Positions 7,389 to 14,429 of a stretch of DNA of 25,590 bases are shown piece by piece. The position numbers were made by a program, and so were the translations under genes. Source of the stretch: JANPCX01 sp966211815 (GTDB taxonomy: Bacteria > Pseudomonadota > Gammaproteobacteria > Burkholderiales > Burkholderiaceae_C); contig CBIHOD010000054.1 of the NCBI GenBank assembly GCA_966211815.1, positions 1-25,590 on the forward strand. The letters are read 5' to 3'. Under the pieces are notes generated by a model. The model saw nothing but the letters and a program-made list of their open reading frames with translations. It was not told the DNA's origin and did no database searches. Positions within the stretch are counted from its first letter, which is position 1. Every line of letters starts with the position of its first letter.

Positions 7389-8662
7389 GTCGCACCCCCG
7401 TGGCGGCGCAAGGCGAGCGACACGTTGAGGCCGCCGAAGCCGAAGGAGTTGGTCAACGCGGCCCGCAGTTGCATGCGCCGCGCCACCAGGGGCACGCAGT
7501 CCAGGTCGCACAGCGGGTCGGGGTCTTGCAGGTTGAGCGTCGGCGGCACGCGGCCGTGCTTCAGCGCCAGCGCGGTGGCCACGCATTCCGGCGCCCCCGC
7601 CGCGGTGATCAGGTGGCCGAGTTGCGACTTGCTGGCGCTGACGGCGATGCGGCGGTAGTGCTCGCCGCGCGTGAACACCCGCTTGATCGCCAGGGTCTCG
7701 GTCGCGTCGTTCAAGGGCGTCGACGTGCCATGGGCATTGATGTGGCCCACTTCTTCCGGCGCCATGCCGGCGTCGGCGAGGGCGCGTTTCATCGCCTGCG
7801 CGGCACCCAGGCCCTCGGGGTGCGGGGCCGTGATCCGGTAGGCGTCCAGCGCGCTGCCGAAGCCGCACAGCTCCGCGTGGATGGGGGCGCCGCGCCGCAG
7901 CGCGCGGGACTCCGACTCCAGCACCAGCACGCCCGCCCCCTCGCCGGCGACCAGGCCGCTGCGCGCCCTGTCGAAGGGGCGGCAGAGGCGGTCGCCGTGG
8001 CTGTCGTCCACCGACGGCGCGCCGATGAGGTGCATCGCCAGCATGCTGTAGAAATTCAGCGCGCTGTCGGCGCCGCCGACGAGCATGCAGTCGACCTCGC
8101 CGCGCCGGATCATCCGCATGCCCACCCCGATGGCGTGCGCCGCGCCGGCGCATGCGGTGCTGAAGTTGAGCACCGGCCCGCCGCAGCCGTGGGCCCGGGC
8201 GATGTCGGCGGCCAGGCGGTCGTTGCCGGCGCGCAGTGCCGGATTCAGGCGGTGTCGCCTTTCGTACAGGTGTTGCCAGGACGGCCCTTGCGGCCCGAGG
8301 GCGAGCAGCATGTCGGCAAGGTCCCGCCCGGGGGTGCCGGAGCCGATGGCCACCCCGGTGCGCGCGCCGTCCGCGCCCGCCGGGAGGCCGGCGTCCGCCG
8401 CCGCCTGGGCCGCGGCGGCCAGGCCGAAGCGGCTGCGCGGCTCCATCGGTTCGCCCAGCTCCGGCAGGTGGCCGAAGGCGCACTCGAATCGTTCGAGGTC
8501 GACCGGTGCGGCGTAACGCACCGGGAAGTCGTCGAAGCCTTCGGGCTGCCAGGGCCGCACCGCCGATTCGCCCGCCAGCATGCGCGACCAGACTTCCTGC
8601 CAGTGCAGGCCCAGGCCGCAGACGACCCCCAGCCCGGTCACGAATACCCGTTCCCGCGTCAT
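7385..8662 (-). CDS. Ketosynthase (FabF-like), active pair member 2
   Basis: A 425-residue beta-ketoacyl-ACP synthase with all catalytic residues: Cys171 in STACAG, His311 in NAHGTSTPLND, and His350 in KSQLGH. It ends with the usual NSFGFGGLN motif. It catalyses decarboxylative condensation of a carrier-bound extender with the acyl chain. The start is ATG 8662, overlapping the stop of the preceding gene as ATGA; an in-frame upstream extension to 8698 lies inside that gene and is rejected. It lies between two inactive KS-like proteins and is most simply paired with the one after it (6114-7388). Its sequence resembles KS enzymes of polyene and aryl-polyene type II systems more than housekeeping FabF, but that needs a tree. 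Confidence 0.92.
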   Translation of the reverse strand: MTRERVFVTGLGVVCGLGLHWQEVWSRMLAGESAVRPWQPEGFDDFPVRYAAPVDLERFECAFGHLPELGEPMEPRSRFGLAAAAQAAADAGLPAGADGARTGVAIGSGTPGRDLADMLLALGPQGPSWQHLYERRHRLNPALRAGNDRLAADIARAHGCGGPVLNFSTACAGAAHAIGVGMRMIRRGEVDCMLVGGADSALNFYSMLAMHLIGAPSVDDSHGDRLCRPFDRARSGLVAGEGAGVLVLESESRALRRGAPIHAELCGFGSALDAYRITAPHPEGLGAAQAMKRALADAGMAPEEVGHINAHGTSTPLNDATETLAIKRVFTRGEHYRRIAVSASKSQLGHLITAAGAPECVATALALKHGRVPPTLNLQDPDPLCDLDCVPLVARRMQLRAALTNSFGFGGLNVSLALRRHGGAT

Positions 8663-9741
8663 TCGCCGTCCTCCCGGGTCAGCACCACCGCCACGCACTG
8701 CCCTTCAGGCCCCTGCGCGGTCACCAGCGCGTGCGGGGATGCCATCGCCTCTTCCCGGGCGATGCCGGCTTCGGTGCGCAGTCGCCTGCGCAACCGCAGG
8801 CCGTGCGCCGCGAGCAACAACGCCAACACCGGCGAGGCCGGCCCCATGTCACCGCACCAGGGCCAAGGCAGTTCCGCGCCGACCGTCCAGCCCACGTCGC
8901 CGGCCTGCAATCCAGCCATGGTCAGGGCCTGGGCAGCGACCTCGCCGCGCCGCCGTTCCCAGGGCCGGCTCAGCGCGAACCCCCTGGCGTGCCCGCCGAC
9001 CTTGATCCGCGCGCCCTCCTGCGGGTCGGGCTGGGCCGACAACGTCAGCAGCGCGGCGCCTTCGCCCGGAATCCGCGATGGGTCGGCGAACCAGCCGAAG
9101 TGTTCCTGCTGCAGCATCAGCAGCGGGTTGAGCTTGGGGGCCACGCCGCCCGCCAGCGCGGCGTCGCTCTCGCCTTCGGCCACCGACAGCGCGGCCTCGA
9201 CCACCGCTTGCAGGCCGGCGTCGGCGCCGGGCGAGAAGAAACCCATCGACCCGGTCATGCCGAAGCGCGCTGAAACCTGGGCGCCCGCGCTGCTGTTCAG
9301 GTCGGACAAGGCGCTGAACGGCGGGGTTTCGCGCAGGCACAACTCGGTGGTGAGCCGCTGCAGGCCCTGCGCGTGCATGGCTTGCAGGACGGGCCAGGGC
9401 GGCACCGGGTCTTCCACCGTGGGCAGCCCCAGGTAGAGGCCGAAGCGCGCTTTGTCGGTGGCCCCGGCAAGCCCGTCCCCCCGCAGCGCGAGCCCGGCGG
9501 CATGCACGGCCATCTTGGCCTGCTTCTCCATGGTGCGCATCACGCGCCGGTCCATGCCCAGCTCGGAAAGGGTGGGCTCCTCCACCGCGAAGACGGCCTC
9601 CCACGGCGAGCCGGGCAGCACCGGGAAAGGCGGCGCCGCCGGGGCCGGCCCGCCGTGCAAGGCCGACTGCCAGACCGGCTCCAGGCCTTGACCGGCGGCG
9701 CTGAGCACGCCCGCCGCCCCGAGGTAGACAGGCCGGTTCAC
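8659..9741 (-). CDS. Catalytically dead, short ketosynthase / CLF-like protein 1
   Basis: A 360-residue thiolase-fold protein starting with a GTG at 9741 that overlaps the previous stop as GTGA. It is shorter than the 420-430 residues of its neighbours. Alignment to the partner KS puts Ala173 (FFSPGADAG) in place of the Cys. The region equivalent to HGTGT has no His, and the second catalytic His position reads Asp298 (CGDMGP). IPGEGAALLTL (224-234) is the recognisable glycine-rich KS element. The likely role is that of a KS-beta/chain-length partner for the active KS encoded just upstream. Sequence divergence is high, so it could instead be a dedicated scaffold or gatekeeping protein. Confidence 0.82.
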   Translation of the reverse strand: MNRPVYLGAAGVLSAAGQGLEPVWQSALHGGPAPAAPPFPVLPGSPWEAVFAVEEPTLSELGMDRRVMRTMEKQAKMAVHAAGLALRGDGLAGATDKARFGLYLGLPTVEDPVPPWPVLQAMHAQGLQRLTTELCLRETPPFSALSDLNSSAGAQVSARFGMTGSMGFFSPGADAGLQAVVEAALSVAEGESDAALAGGVAPKLNPLLMLQQEHFGWFADPSRIPGEGAALLTLSAQPDPQEGARIKVGGHARGFALSRPWERRRGEVAAQALTMAGLQAGDVGWTVGAELPWPWCGDMGPASPVLALLLAAHGLRLRRRLRTEAGIAREEAMASPHALVTAQGPEGQCVAVVLTREDGE

Positions 9742-11027
9742 CGGCTGAACACGAGTGCGCAGTTTTCGCCTCCGAAACCGAATGAGTGGGACACGACGTG
9801 GCGCAGCGCGGCGGCGCCGGCGCGGGTCGCCACGGCCAATCCGGACGTGTCCTCGTCCGGCGCCTGGAAGTTCAGCGTGGGCAGCACGCGCTGGTGGACG
9901 AGGGACAGCACCGACAGCACGGCCTCGATCGCGCCGCTGGCGGCCAGCGAATGGCCCAGCGCCGATTTGTTGGCCGTCAAAGGGATCTCTCGCGCCCGTT
10001 CGCCGTACACCGCGCGGATGGCCGCGGCTTCGCAGGCGTCGTTCAACGGGGTGGACGTACCGTGGGCGTTGATGTGGTCGATGTCGCCGGGGTCGACGCC
10101 GGCGTCGCGGAGCGCGGCCCGCATGCAGCGCGCGTACTCGACGCCGCCCGGGGGGCTGGACGTCATGCGCCAGGCCTCGGCCTGCCTGGCGAAGCCGCTC
10201 ACACGCGCCAACACTTGCGCGCCGCGCCGCCGCGCGTGTTCGGCGGACTCCAGCAGGAGGAAGGCGCCGCCCTCGCCCATCACGAAACCGCTGCGCCCCC
10301 GGTCGAACGGCCGGCTCTGCCGGTGCGGCGGCTCGCCGCCGCCTGGGCACAGGGCGCCCAGCAGGCCGAAGCCGATCATCGGCACGAAGTTGCACATCGC
10401 CTCGGCGCCGCCGGCGACCGCGGCGTCGATCTCGCCGTGCAGGATCTGGCGGAACGCCGCGCCGATGGCGATGCCGCCCGCGGCGCAGGCGTCGCCGAAG
10501 GTCATGGCGTGGGCCCGGCCGCCGCACAGGCCGGCCACCGCCGCGGCGGCGGAGTCCTGCCGCCTGGCGACGTGCTTGTCGCGGTGGGGGCGGTGCGATC
10601 TCGCCAGGCGGTCGAGCGACAGCCGGCCTGCGGCGGGGTCGTAGCAGGCGGCCAGGGTGGCGAGGTCGTCCGCGTCGCAGGTGTATTTGTTCGCGCCGAC
10701 GAACACCCCTGTGCGGCCCGGCGGCAGGTCGTCGCCGCGCAGCCCGGCGCGGACCATCGCCTGATGCGCCGCGTGCAGCGCCAGCTGGGCCTGCGGACCG
10801 GGGCGCCAGTCCAGGGAGTGCGATTGTTCGCCCAGGCGCCGCCACAGCCCCTCGTCGACATGCGCGCACGCGGGGTTGGGGACGCCGCAGGCTTGCAGCG
10901 CAGGATGGTTGCGGACGATGCTGGTGCCGCGGCCGAGCTGTTCAAAGAGGTCTTCGGCCGAATCCATCCAGCCGCAGACCGCGCCGAGGCCGGTCACCAC
11001 CACCTCCCGCCGGAGGGCGGCGGCCAT
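9738..11027 (-). CDS. Ketosynthase, active pair member 1
   Basis: A 429-residue beta-ketoacyl synthase. The active-site Cys181 lies in FGDACAAGG, with His322 in NAHGTSTPLND and His359 in KSALGH; SFGFGGEN closes the domain. The ATG at 11027 overlaps the TGA of the carrier protein gene, which fixes the start; the longer in-frame reading to 11183 lies inside that gene. The carrier-KS-KS-beta order is that of type II polyketide minimal systems. The Arg/His-rich stretch at 144-156 just before the active-site strand is unusual for FabF and may affect partner choice. This enzyme and the KS at 7385-8662 are clearly different proteins, so the pathway has two condensing activities. Confidence 0.92.
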   Translation of the reverse strand: MAAALRREVVVTGLGAVCGWMDSAEDLFEQLGRGTSIVRNHPALQACGVPNPACAHVDEGLWRRLGEQSHSLDWRPGPQAQLALHAAHQAMVRAGLRGDDLPPGRTGVFVGANKYTCDADDLATLAACYDPAAGRLSLDRLARSHRPHRDKHVARRQDSAAAAVAGLCGGRAHAMTFGDACAAGGIAIGAAFRQILHGEIDAAVAGGAEAMCNFVPMIGFGLLGALCPGGGEPPHRQSRPFDRGRSGFVMGEGGAFLLLESAEHARRRGAQVLARVSGFARQAEAWRMTSSPPGGVEYARCMRAALRDAGVDPGDIDHINAHGTSTPLNDACEAAAIRAVYGERAREIPLTANKSALGHSLAASGAIEAVLSVLSLVHQRVLPTLNFQAPDEDTSGLAVATRAGAAALRHVVSHSFGFGGENCALVFSR

Positions 11028-11593
11028 CAAGAACCCGTGGCGCGGCTTGTGGCGAGGTGGTCGTTGACCCAGAGCGACAGGACTTCGTCGCCCCGTGCGG
11101 GCTTCAGCGGCGCGTCGCAGGCGGCGCAGGCCGGGCGGGCGGCTGCGTTGACGGTGGCTCGCCCGCAGCCGCAATCGGCGCACGACGCCGGCAGGTGGTC
11201 GAGGATCGAGTGGCAGATGTTGACGAGGTTGCCGACCGTGCTGGCGTTGAAGATGTCGTACGTCGTGGTGCCGGCGCGCAGGCCGGCGTAACGGTAGGGG
11301 CTGGCAGCGAGCAACGCGGCGCCTTCTTCGGTCAGACCCTGGCGCGGGTCGTAGAACCGCTCCGGCGAACCGGTCGCGCGGCCGGCATGGTCCAGCACGC
11401 TGCGGGTGGGCAGCGCCAGGCCGAACGCCTTCTCCACGAGTGTGTTGAGTTCGACGAAATCGAGGGATTCGGCGCCGAGGTCTTCGACGATGCTGTGGTG
11501 TTCGGCGATGTCGCTGGCAGGCATGCCCAGCACCCGCGAGAGGATGTCCTGGGCGACGGAAAGAACTTGCTCTCTGGAAAAAGGATTGTTCAT
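11027..11593 (-). CDS. Enlarged acyl carrier protein with C-terminal zinc ribbon
   Basis: First gene of the operon, 188 residues against about 80 for a normal ACP. The N-terminal part is a clear carrier domain: EDLGAESLDFVELN (37-50) with the phosphopantetheine-accepting Ser43. The expected third and fourth helices seem to come only at about 115-134 (NASTVGNLVNICHSILDH), so roughly 45 residues are inserted after helix II. A tail follows with CADCGC (138-143) and CAAC (156-159), which looks like a zinc ribbon. The start ATG at 11593 has AGGAG eight bases upstream. It would carry the growing chain for the KS, reductase and release enzymes that follow. The roles of the insert and the ribbon are unknown. 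Confidence 0.88.
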   Translation of the reverse strand: MNNPFSREQVLSVAQDILSRVLGMPASDIAEHHSIVEDLGAESLDFVELNTLVEKAFGLALPTRSVLDHAGRATGSPERFYDPRQGLTEEGAALLAASPYRYAGLRAGTTTYDIFNASTVGNLVNICHSILDHLPASCADCGCGRATVNAAARPACAACDAPLKPARGDEVLSLWVNDHLATSRATGS

Positions 11594-11757
11594 TTGCGGT
11601 ACTCCTGGCCCGCTTTTTTAAGTGGGTCGGCCTGGAATTTAATTCGTAAAAGATTAAGTTTTACTGGATACGATTCGTTCGATAACCTGAGTTCCTCTTA
11701 TGTATTTTCTAAAAAAATCCGTTATTTAGAGAGAAATTCAAGACCTGCGCGCTGAAC
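11594..11757 (-). promoter_or_regulatory. AT-rich leader and probable promoter of the biosynthetic operon
   Basis: The 5' region of the minus-strand operon. G+C is 29% in 11641-11740 by direct count, in a window that is otherwise around 70%. AGGAG (11602-11606) is the ribosome binding site of the carrier protein gene. Several A/T runs are present, including seven A at 11711-11717 and six T in 11614-11619, with an imperfect CCCGCTT/AAGTGGG inverted repeat around the latter. I cannot pick one convincing -35/-10 pair. The AT-richness could reflect strong DNA curvature, silencing by an H-NS-like protein, or acquisition with the cluster. Confidence 0.6.
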
Positions 11758-11822
11758 CTCCCAGCAGCGGATTTCCACGACGTCGCCGACGGGAAGCCGA
11801 CGTCATGCGCAGGAGTTCGGTC

Positions 11823-11840
11823 GCGGTGTCGCGACACCGC
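11823..11840. promoter_or_regulatory. 18-bp perfect palindrome, candidate operator
   Basis: GCGGTGTCGCGACACCGC is a perfect 18-bp inverted repeat with no spacer. It lies 44 bp before the ATG of the EamA-type permease and about 230 bp from the start of the biosynthetic operon. A perfect dyad of this length in an intergenic region is typical of a dimeric repressor site (TetR, LysR or similar), but the regulator is not in the window and no consensus is recognised. It could also form a short RNA hairpin, though the lack of a loop argues for DNA binding. Confidence 0.5.
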
Positions 11841-11883
11841 AGAATGCGGTTCCGCCTGGCCGCCCAGTCGAAGACCGCCCTCC

Positions 11884-12945
11884 ATGACCCAGACCCGTCC
11901 TCCATCGAACCACCCTGCCCTGCGCGGCGGTTTGCTCGCCTTGTCGGCCGCGCTGCTCTTCGGCCTGAGCGCGCCATTGACCCAGCGCCTGGGCACCGGC
12001 GTGGGCCCGTTCACCACTGCCGCGCTGCTTTACGGCGGCGCCGCTTTCGCCGGTTTGCTGTCGCGCCGCCCACGCGCGCTGGAGGCGCGACTGCGCCGCG
12101 CCGACCTGCCCCGCCTGGCGTGGATGGCCGCTTTCGGCGCCGCGCTGGCGCCGGCGGCGCTGGCCTGGGGCCTGCAGCGCAGCAGCGCCACAGGCGTGTC
12201 GCTCATGCTGACGCTGGAGGCGCTGTTCACCGCCCTGCTCGCCCGCGTGTTCCACGGCGAGTCCATGGACCGTCGCGTCTGGACGGCGATGGCGATGCTG
12301 ACGGCCGGTGCGGCCGCGCTGGTCCTCGACCAGGGCCTGGGCGGGGCGGGCCGCCTAACGGGCTTGCTGGCCGTGTTGCTGGCCACGGCCGCCTGGGGTG
12401 TGGACAACGCGCTGTCCCGCGCCGTGGCCGACCGGGACCCGGGCGAGGTGGTGCTGGCCAAAGCCCTGCTGGGCTGCGGCGCCACCGCCGTGCTGGCCCG
12501 GACGTGGGGCGAGCCCGTGCCGACGGCCGGCGTGGCGTGGGCGTTGCTGGCCGTCGGCGCCAGCGGGTATGGCTTGAGCCTGCGGCTGTACCTGCTCGCG
12601 CAAAGGGCCTTCGGCGCGGCCCGGACCGGCTCGGTCTTCGCGTTCGCCCCCTTCATCGGCGCGGCCGCCGCTTTCGCGATGGGCGAGCGGCAGGCTTCCT
12701 GGCTGCTGGCCGCCGGCGGGCTGCTCATGTTGGCCGGCGTGCTGCTGCACCTGGCCGAATCGCACGACCATGCCCACACGCACGAAGCGGTGTCGCACGA
12801 GCACGCCCACCGCCACGACGACGGCCACCATGACCACCGGCATGCCGTCATGCCCCGCGGCGCGCACAGCCACCCGCACAGCCACGAGCCGTTGACGCAC
12901 GCGCATCCGCACGCGCCGGACATCCACCACGGGCATTCGCACTGA
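11884..12945 (+). CDS. EamA/DMT-family permease with His-rich tail
   Basis: A 353-residue integral membrane protein with two EamA-type halves, about ten hydrophobic segments between residues 13 and 288. DMT-family members typically export amino acids, metabolites or drugs. The last ~65 residues (from about 289) are exceptional: two dozen His, mostly as HxH, with Asp and Glu, a composition typical of metal-binding tails in zinc, nickel or cobalt proteins. The tail suggests metal sensing or metal cargo delivery, or a metabolite exporter gated by metal. The ATG at 11884 lacks a clear Shine-Dalgarno; it is the first in-frame ATG before the first membrane helix. The gene is divergent from the biosynthetic operon, so a link to product export is possible but not shown. 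Confidence 0.85.
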   Translation: MTQTRPPSNHPALRGGLLALSAALLFGLSAPLTQRLGTGVGPFTTAALLYGGAAFAGLLSRRPRALEARLRRADLPRLAWMAAFGAALAPAALAWGLQRSSATGVSLMLTLEALFTALLARVFHGESMDRRVWTAMAMLTAGAAALVLDQGLGGAGRLTGLLAVLLATAAWGVDNALSRAVADRDPGEVVLAKALLGCGATAVLARTWGEPVPTAGVAWALLAVGASGYGLSLRLYLLAQRAFGAARTGSVFAFAPFIGAAAAFAMGERQASWLLAAGGLLMLAGVLLHLAESHDHAHTHEAVSHEHAHRHDDGHHDHRHAVMPRGAHSHPHSHEPLTHAHPHAPDIHHGHSH

Positions 12946-12952
12946 GCTCGAT

Positions 12953-13744
12953 TCAACCCTCGCGCCGGCGGCGGGCCGCCTGCCAGCATTCGACGGCCGC
13001 GATGCAGCACACCAGCCACGCCATGCCGGATGCGAACCCGGCCAGCACGTCGCTCGGGTAGTGGACTTGAAGCAGCACCCGGCTGCATCCCACCGTGAAG
13101 ATGGCGGCCACGGCGGTCAGCAGCGCGGGCAGCTGCCAGCGGGGCGGGCACAGGCGCAAGGCGAGGTAGGCCAGCATGCCGTAGGCCGCCACCGAGCCCG
13201 AGCTGTGCCCGCTCGGGAAACTGAATCCGGCGGCGTCCCCGCCGTAGGCCAGGGCCTGCTCCGGGCGCGCGCGTTCGAACAAGCCCTTCAGTGTTTTGTT
13301 GAGCACCGCGTTGCCGGCCACCGCGGTGATCCATCCCACGGCCAGGGTCCACCGGCGCCGGCGCAGCAGCACCGCGGCGACAAACACGCACAGCCCGGTC
13401 AGGGTGGACGTGTCCGCGAGCCGCGTGGCGCCGGCGAACACCCGCCAGGCCGCCGGGGGCAGCCCCTCGCCCAGGCGGCTGGACAGCGCGCTGTCGAACC
13501 GGCCGAGCGCTTCGCCTTGCTCCATCGCCTCGGTCGTTTCGGCGAACAACAGCGTGGCGCCGGCGGCCACCAGTGCGCAAGCCATCACCAAGGGCAGCAG
13601 GGCGCGGCGCCCGGCCGGGCCGATCGCCGCCCGGCATGCCGCCCACAGGCCCCAGGTGCAAGACAACAGCACGGCCAGCGCGACGGCGAACGCCGCGACC
13701 GGGTTCGCGCTCAGGGCGTGGGCGGCGGCGGTTTCGATGTCCAT
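12953..13744 (-). CDS. PAP2-family membrane phosphatase
   Basis: A 263-residue multi-pass protein with the full PAP2 signature: KGLFERARP (153-161), PSGH (177-180), and SR with HYPSD (221-232), which supply the phosphate-binding and catalytic His residues. Such enzymes dephosphorylate lipid phosphates such as phosphatidate or undecaprenyl pyrophosphate at the cytoplasmic membrane. The ATG at 13744 is preferred because it precedes the first membrane helix; an in-frame extension to 13903 reads as unlikely protein and runs into the divergent promoter. The 3' end lies 7 bp from the convergent permease gene. The exact lipid substrate cannot be deduced. Confidence 0.9.
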   Translation of the reverse strand: MDIETAAAHALSANPVAAFAVALAVLLSCTWGLWAACRAAIGPAGRRALLPLVMACALVAAGATLLFAETTEAMEQGEALGRFDSALSSRLGEGLPPAAWRVFAGATRLADTSTLTGLCVFVAAVLLRRRRWTLAVGWITAVAGNAVLNKTLKGLFERARPEQALAYGGDAAGFSFPSGHSSGSVAAYGMLAYLALRLCPPRWQLPALLTAVAAIFTVGCSRVLLQVHYPSDVLAGFASGMAWLVCCIAAVECWQAARRRREG

Positions 13745-13928
13745 GGGCAGGGCTCTTTCATGGGCGGACGTTACATCCACACCGCACTCGACGGGGCTTA
13801 TCCCCTGTCCCGGGGCGGATTGCGCGTCGTTCGCCGCTTGTGATCCCACATGGCTGCGGTCCATGGCGCAGCCTAAACTGGCGACCTTGCCGCCCACCGC
13901 CACACCTCACCGATTGCCCGGGTACACC
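13745..13928. promoter_or_regulatory. Divergent intergenic region, PAP2 gene / response regulator
   Basis: 184 bp between two divergently transcribed genes, expected to hold both promoters. I found no convincing sigma-70 hexamer pair at 16-18 bp spacing and no long inverted repeat apart from a short CCCCTGTCCCGGGG-like stretch (13803-13815). Nothing else is recognised. Confidence 0.3.
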
Positions 13929-14312
13929 GTGTCCAAATTCCGCATCCTCTACGTCGAAGACAACCCCCTGTTGCGCGAGTCCATCGGCGAGCTGATGGAA
14001 CAGGACGGCCGCGAGATCGTCCTGTGCGCCAATGGCGAAGAAGCCCTCGCGGCCTGCCATGCCGGGCGTTTCGACCTGGTCGTCACCGATGTGAACCTGC
14101 CCGGCATTTCCGGGACCGAGCTGGCACGGCGGCTGCTGGCGCAGGACGCCTCGCGCTGGATCGCCATCTGCTCGGGCTACGTCTTCGGCGAGGCGCTCGG
14201 CGTGTTGGGCCCCAATGTCCGCGCCCTGGAAAAGCCTTTCGAGATCGAAGACCTGGAGTCGCTCATCGAGGAAGTCAGGCGCGGCGTCGGCGGCGCGCCC
14301 GGCGCGGCTTGA
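13929..14312 (+). CDS. Single-domain response regulator (CheY-like receiver)
   Basis: A 127-residue stand-alone receiver. The acidic pocket Glu10-Asp11 (YVEDNP), phosphoacceptor Asp54 (VVTDVNLPG), Ser82 in the position of the conserved Thr/Ser, and Lys102 (EKPF) are all present, so it should be phosphorylated normally. There is no DNA-binding or output domain. The start is set at the GTG at 13929, directly before the first strand (SKFRILYVEDN). The ATG at 13863 would add 22 residues rich in Pro and Thr and is less likely. No histidine kinase lies in the window, so this is an orphan regulator acting through protein contact or as a phosphorelay carrier. Its target is unknown. Confidence 0.83.
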   Translation: MSKFRILYVEDNPLLRESIGELMEQDGREIVLCANGEEALAACHAGRFDLVVTDVNLPGISGTELARRLLAQDASRWIAICSGYVFGEALGVLGPNVRALEKPFEIEDLESLIEEVRRGVGGAPGAA

Positions 14313-14319
14313 GGCCCTG

Positions 14320-14342
14320 AGGCGCGCACGCCGCCTTTCTTT
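14320..14342 (+). terminator. Weak rho-independent terminator
   Basis: AGGCG (14320-14324) pairs with CGCCT (14332-14336) around a 7-base loop and is followed by TTCTTT. The stem is short and the T-tract interrupted, so the terminator is weak. It sits just after the response regulator stop and would separate it from the tau operon. Confidence 0.4.
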
Positions 14343-14429
14343 CCGAATATCTTTGTTTGAAATCCGTCGTTCCCGGCTGGCGGGAGGCTCCCTATCGTGC
14401 GTCGCTCCACGCCCTAGGAGGAGCAAAAC
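14343..14429 (+). promoter_or_regulatory. tauA: Upstream region and RBS of tauA
   Basis: A strong AGGAGGAG-like Shine-Dalgarno lies 6-14 bases before the tauA ATG. An AT-richer patch around 14343-14365 may belong to the promoter, but no clear -35/-10 pair or CysB/Cbl/TauR operator could be recognised by eye. By family knowledge, taurine operons are induced under sulfate limitation or by taurine. Confidence 0.4.

Noticed and set aside
6114..11593. Interpretation as housekeeping fatty acid synthesis (fab) genes
   Set aside because: Four KS-fold genes, two of them catalytically dead, and a terminal aminotransferase-reductase do not fit a primary fab cluster; fabD, fabH and acpP-like genes are missing.
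1..11593. Interpretation as a standard aryl polyene cluster
   Set aside because: No ammonia-lyase-type aromatic starter gene, dehydratase, acyltransferase or LolA-like/exporter gene is visible; the release enzyme differs. Related logic, but not shown to be the same pathway.
11884..12945. The His-rich permease as the dedicated exporter of the amine product
   Set aside because: Only its divergent position supports it. The His-rich tail suggests a metal function instead, so the link is left as a hypothesis.
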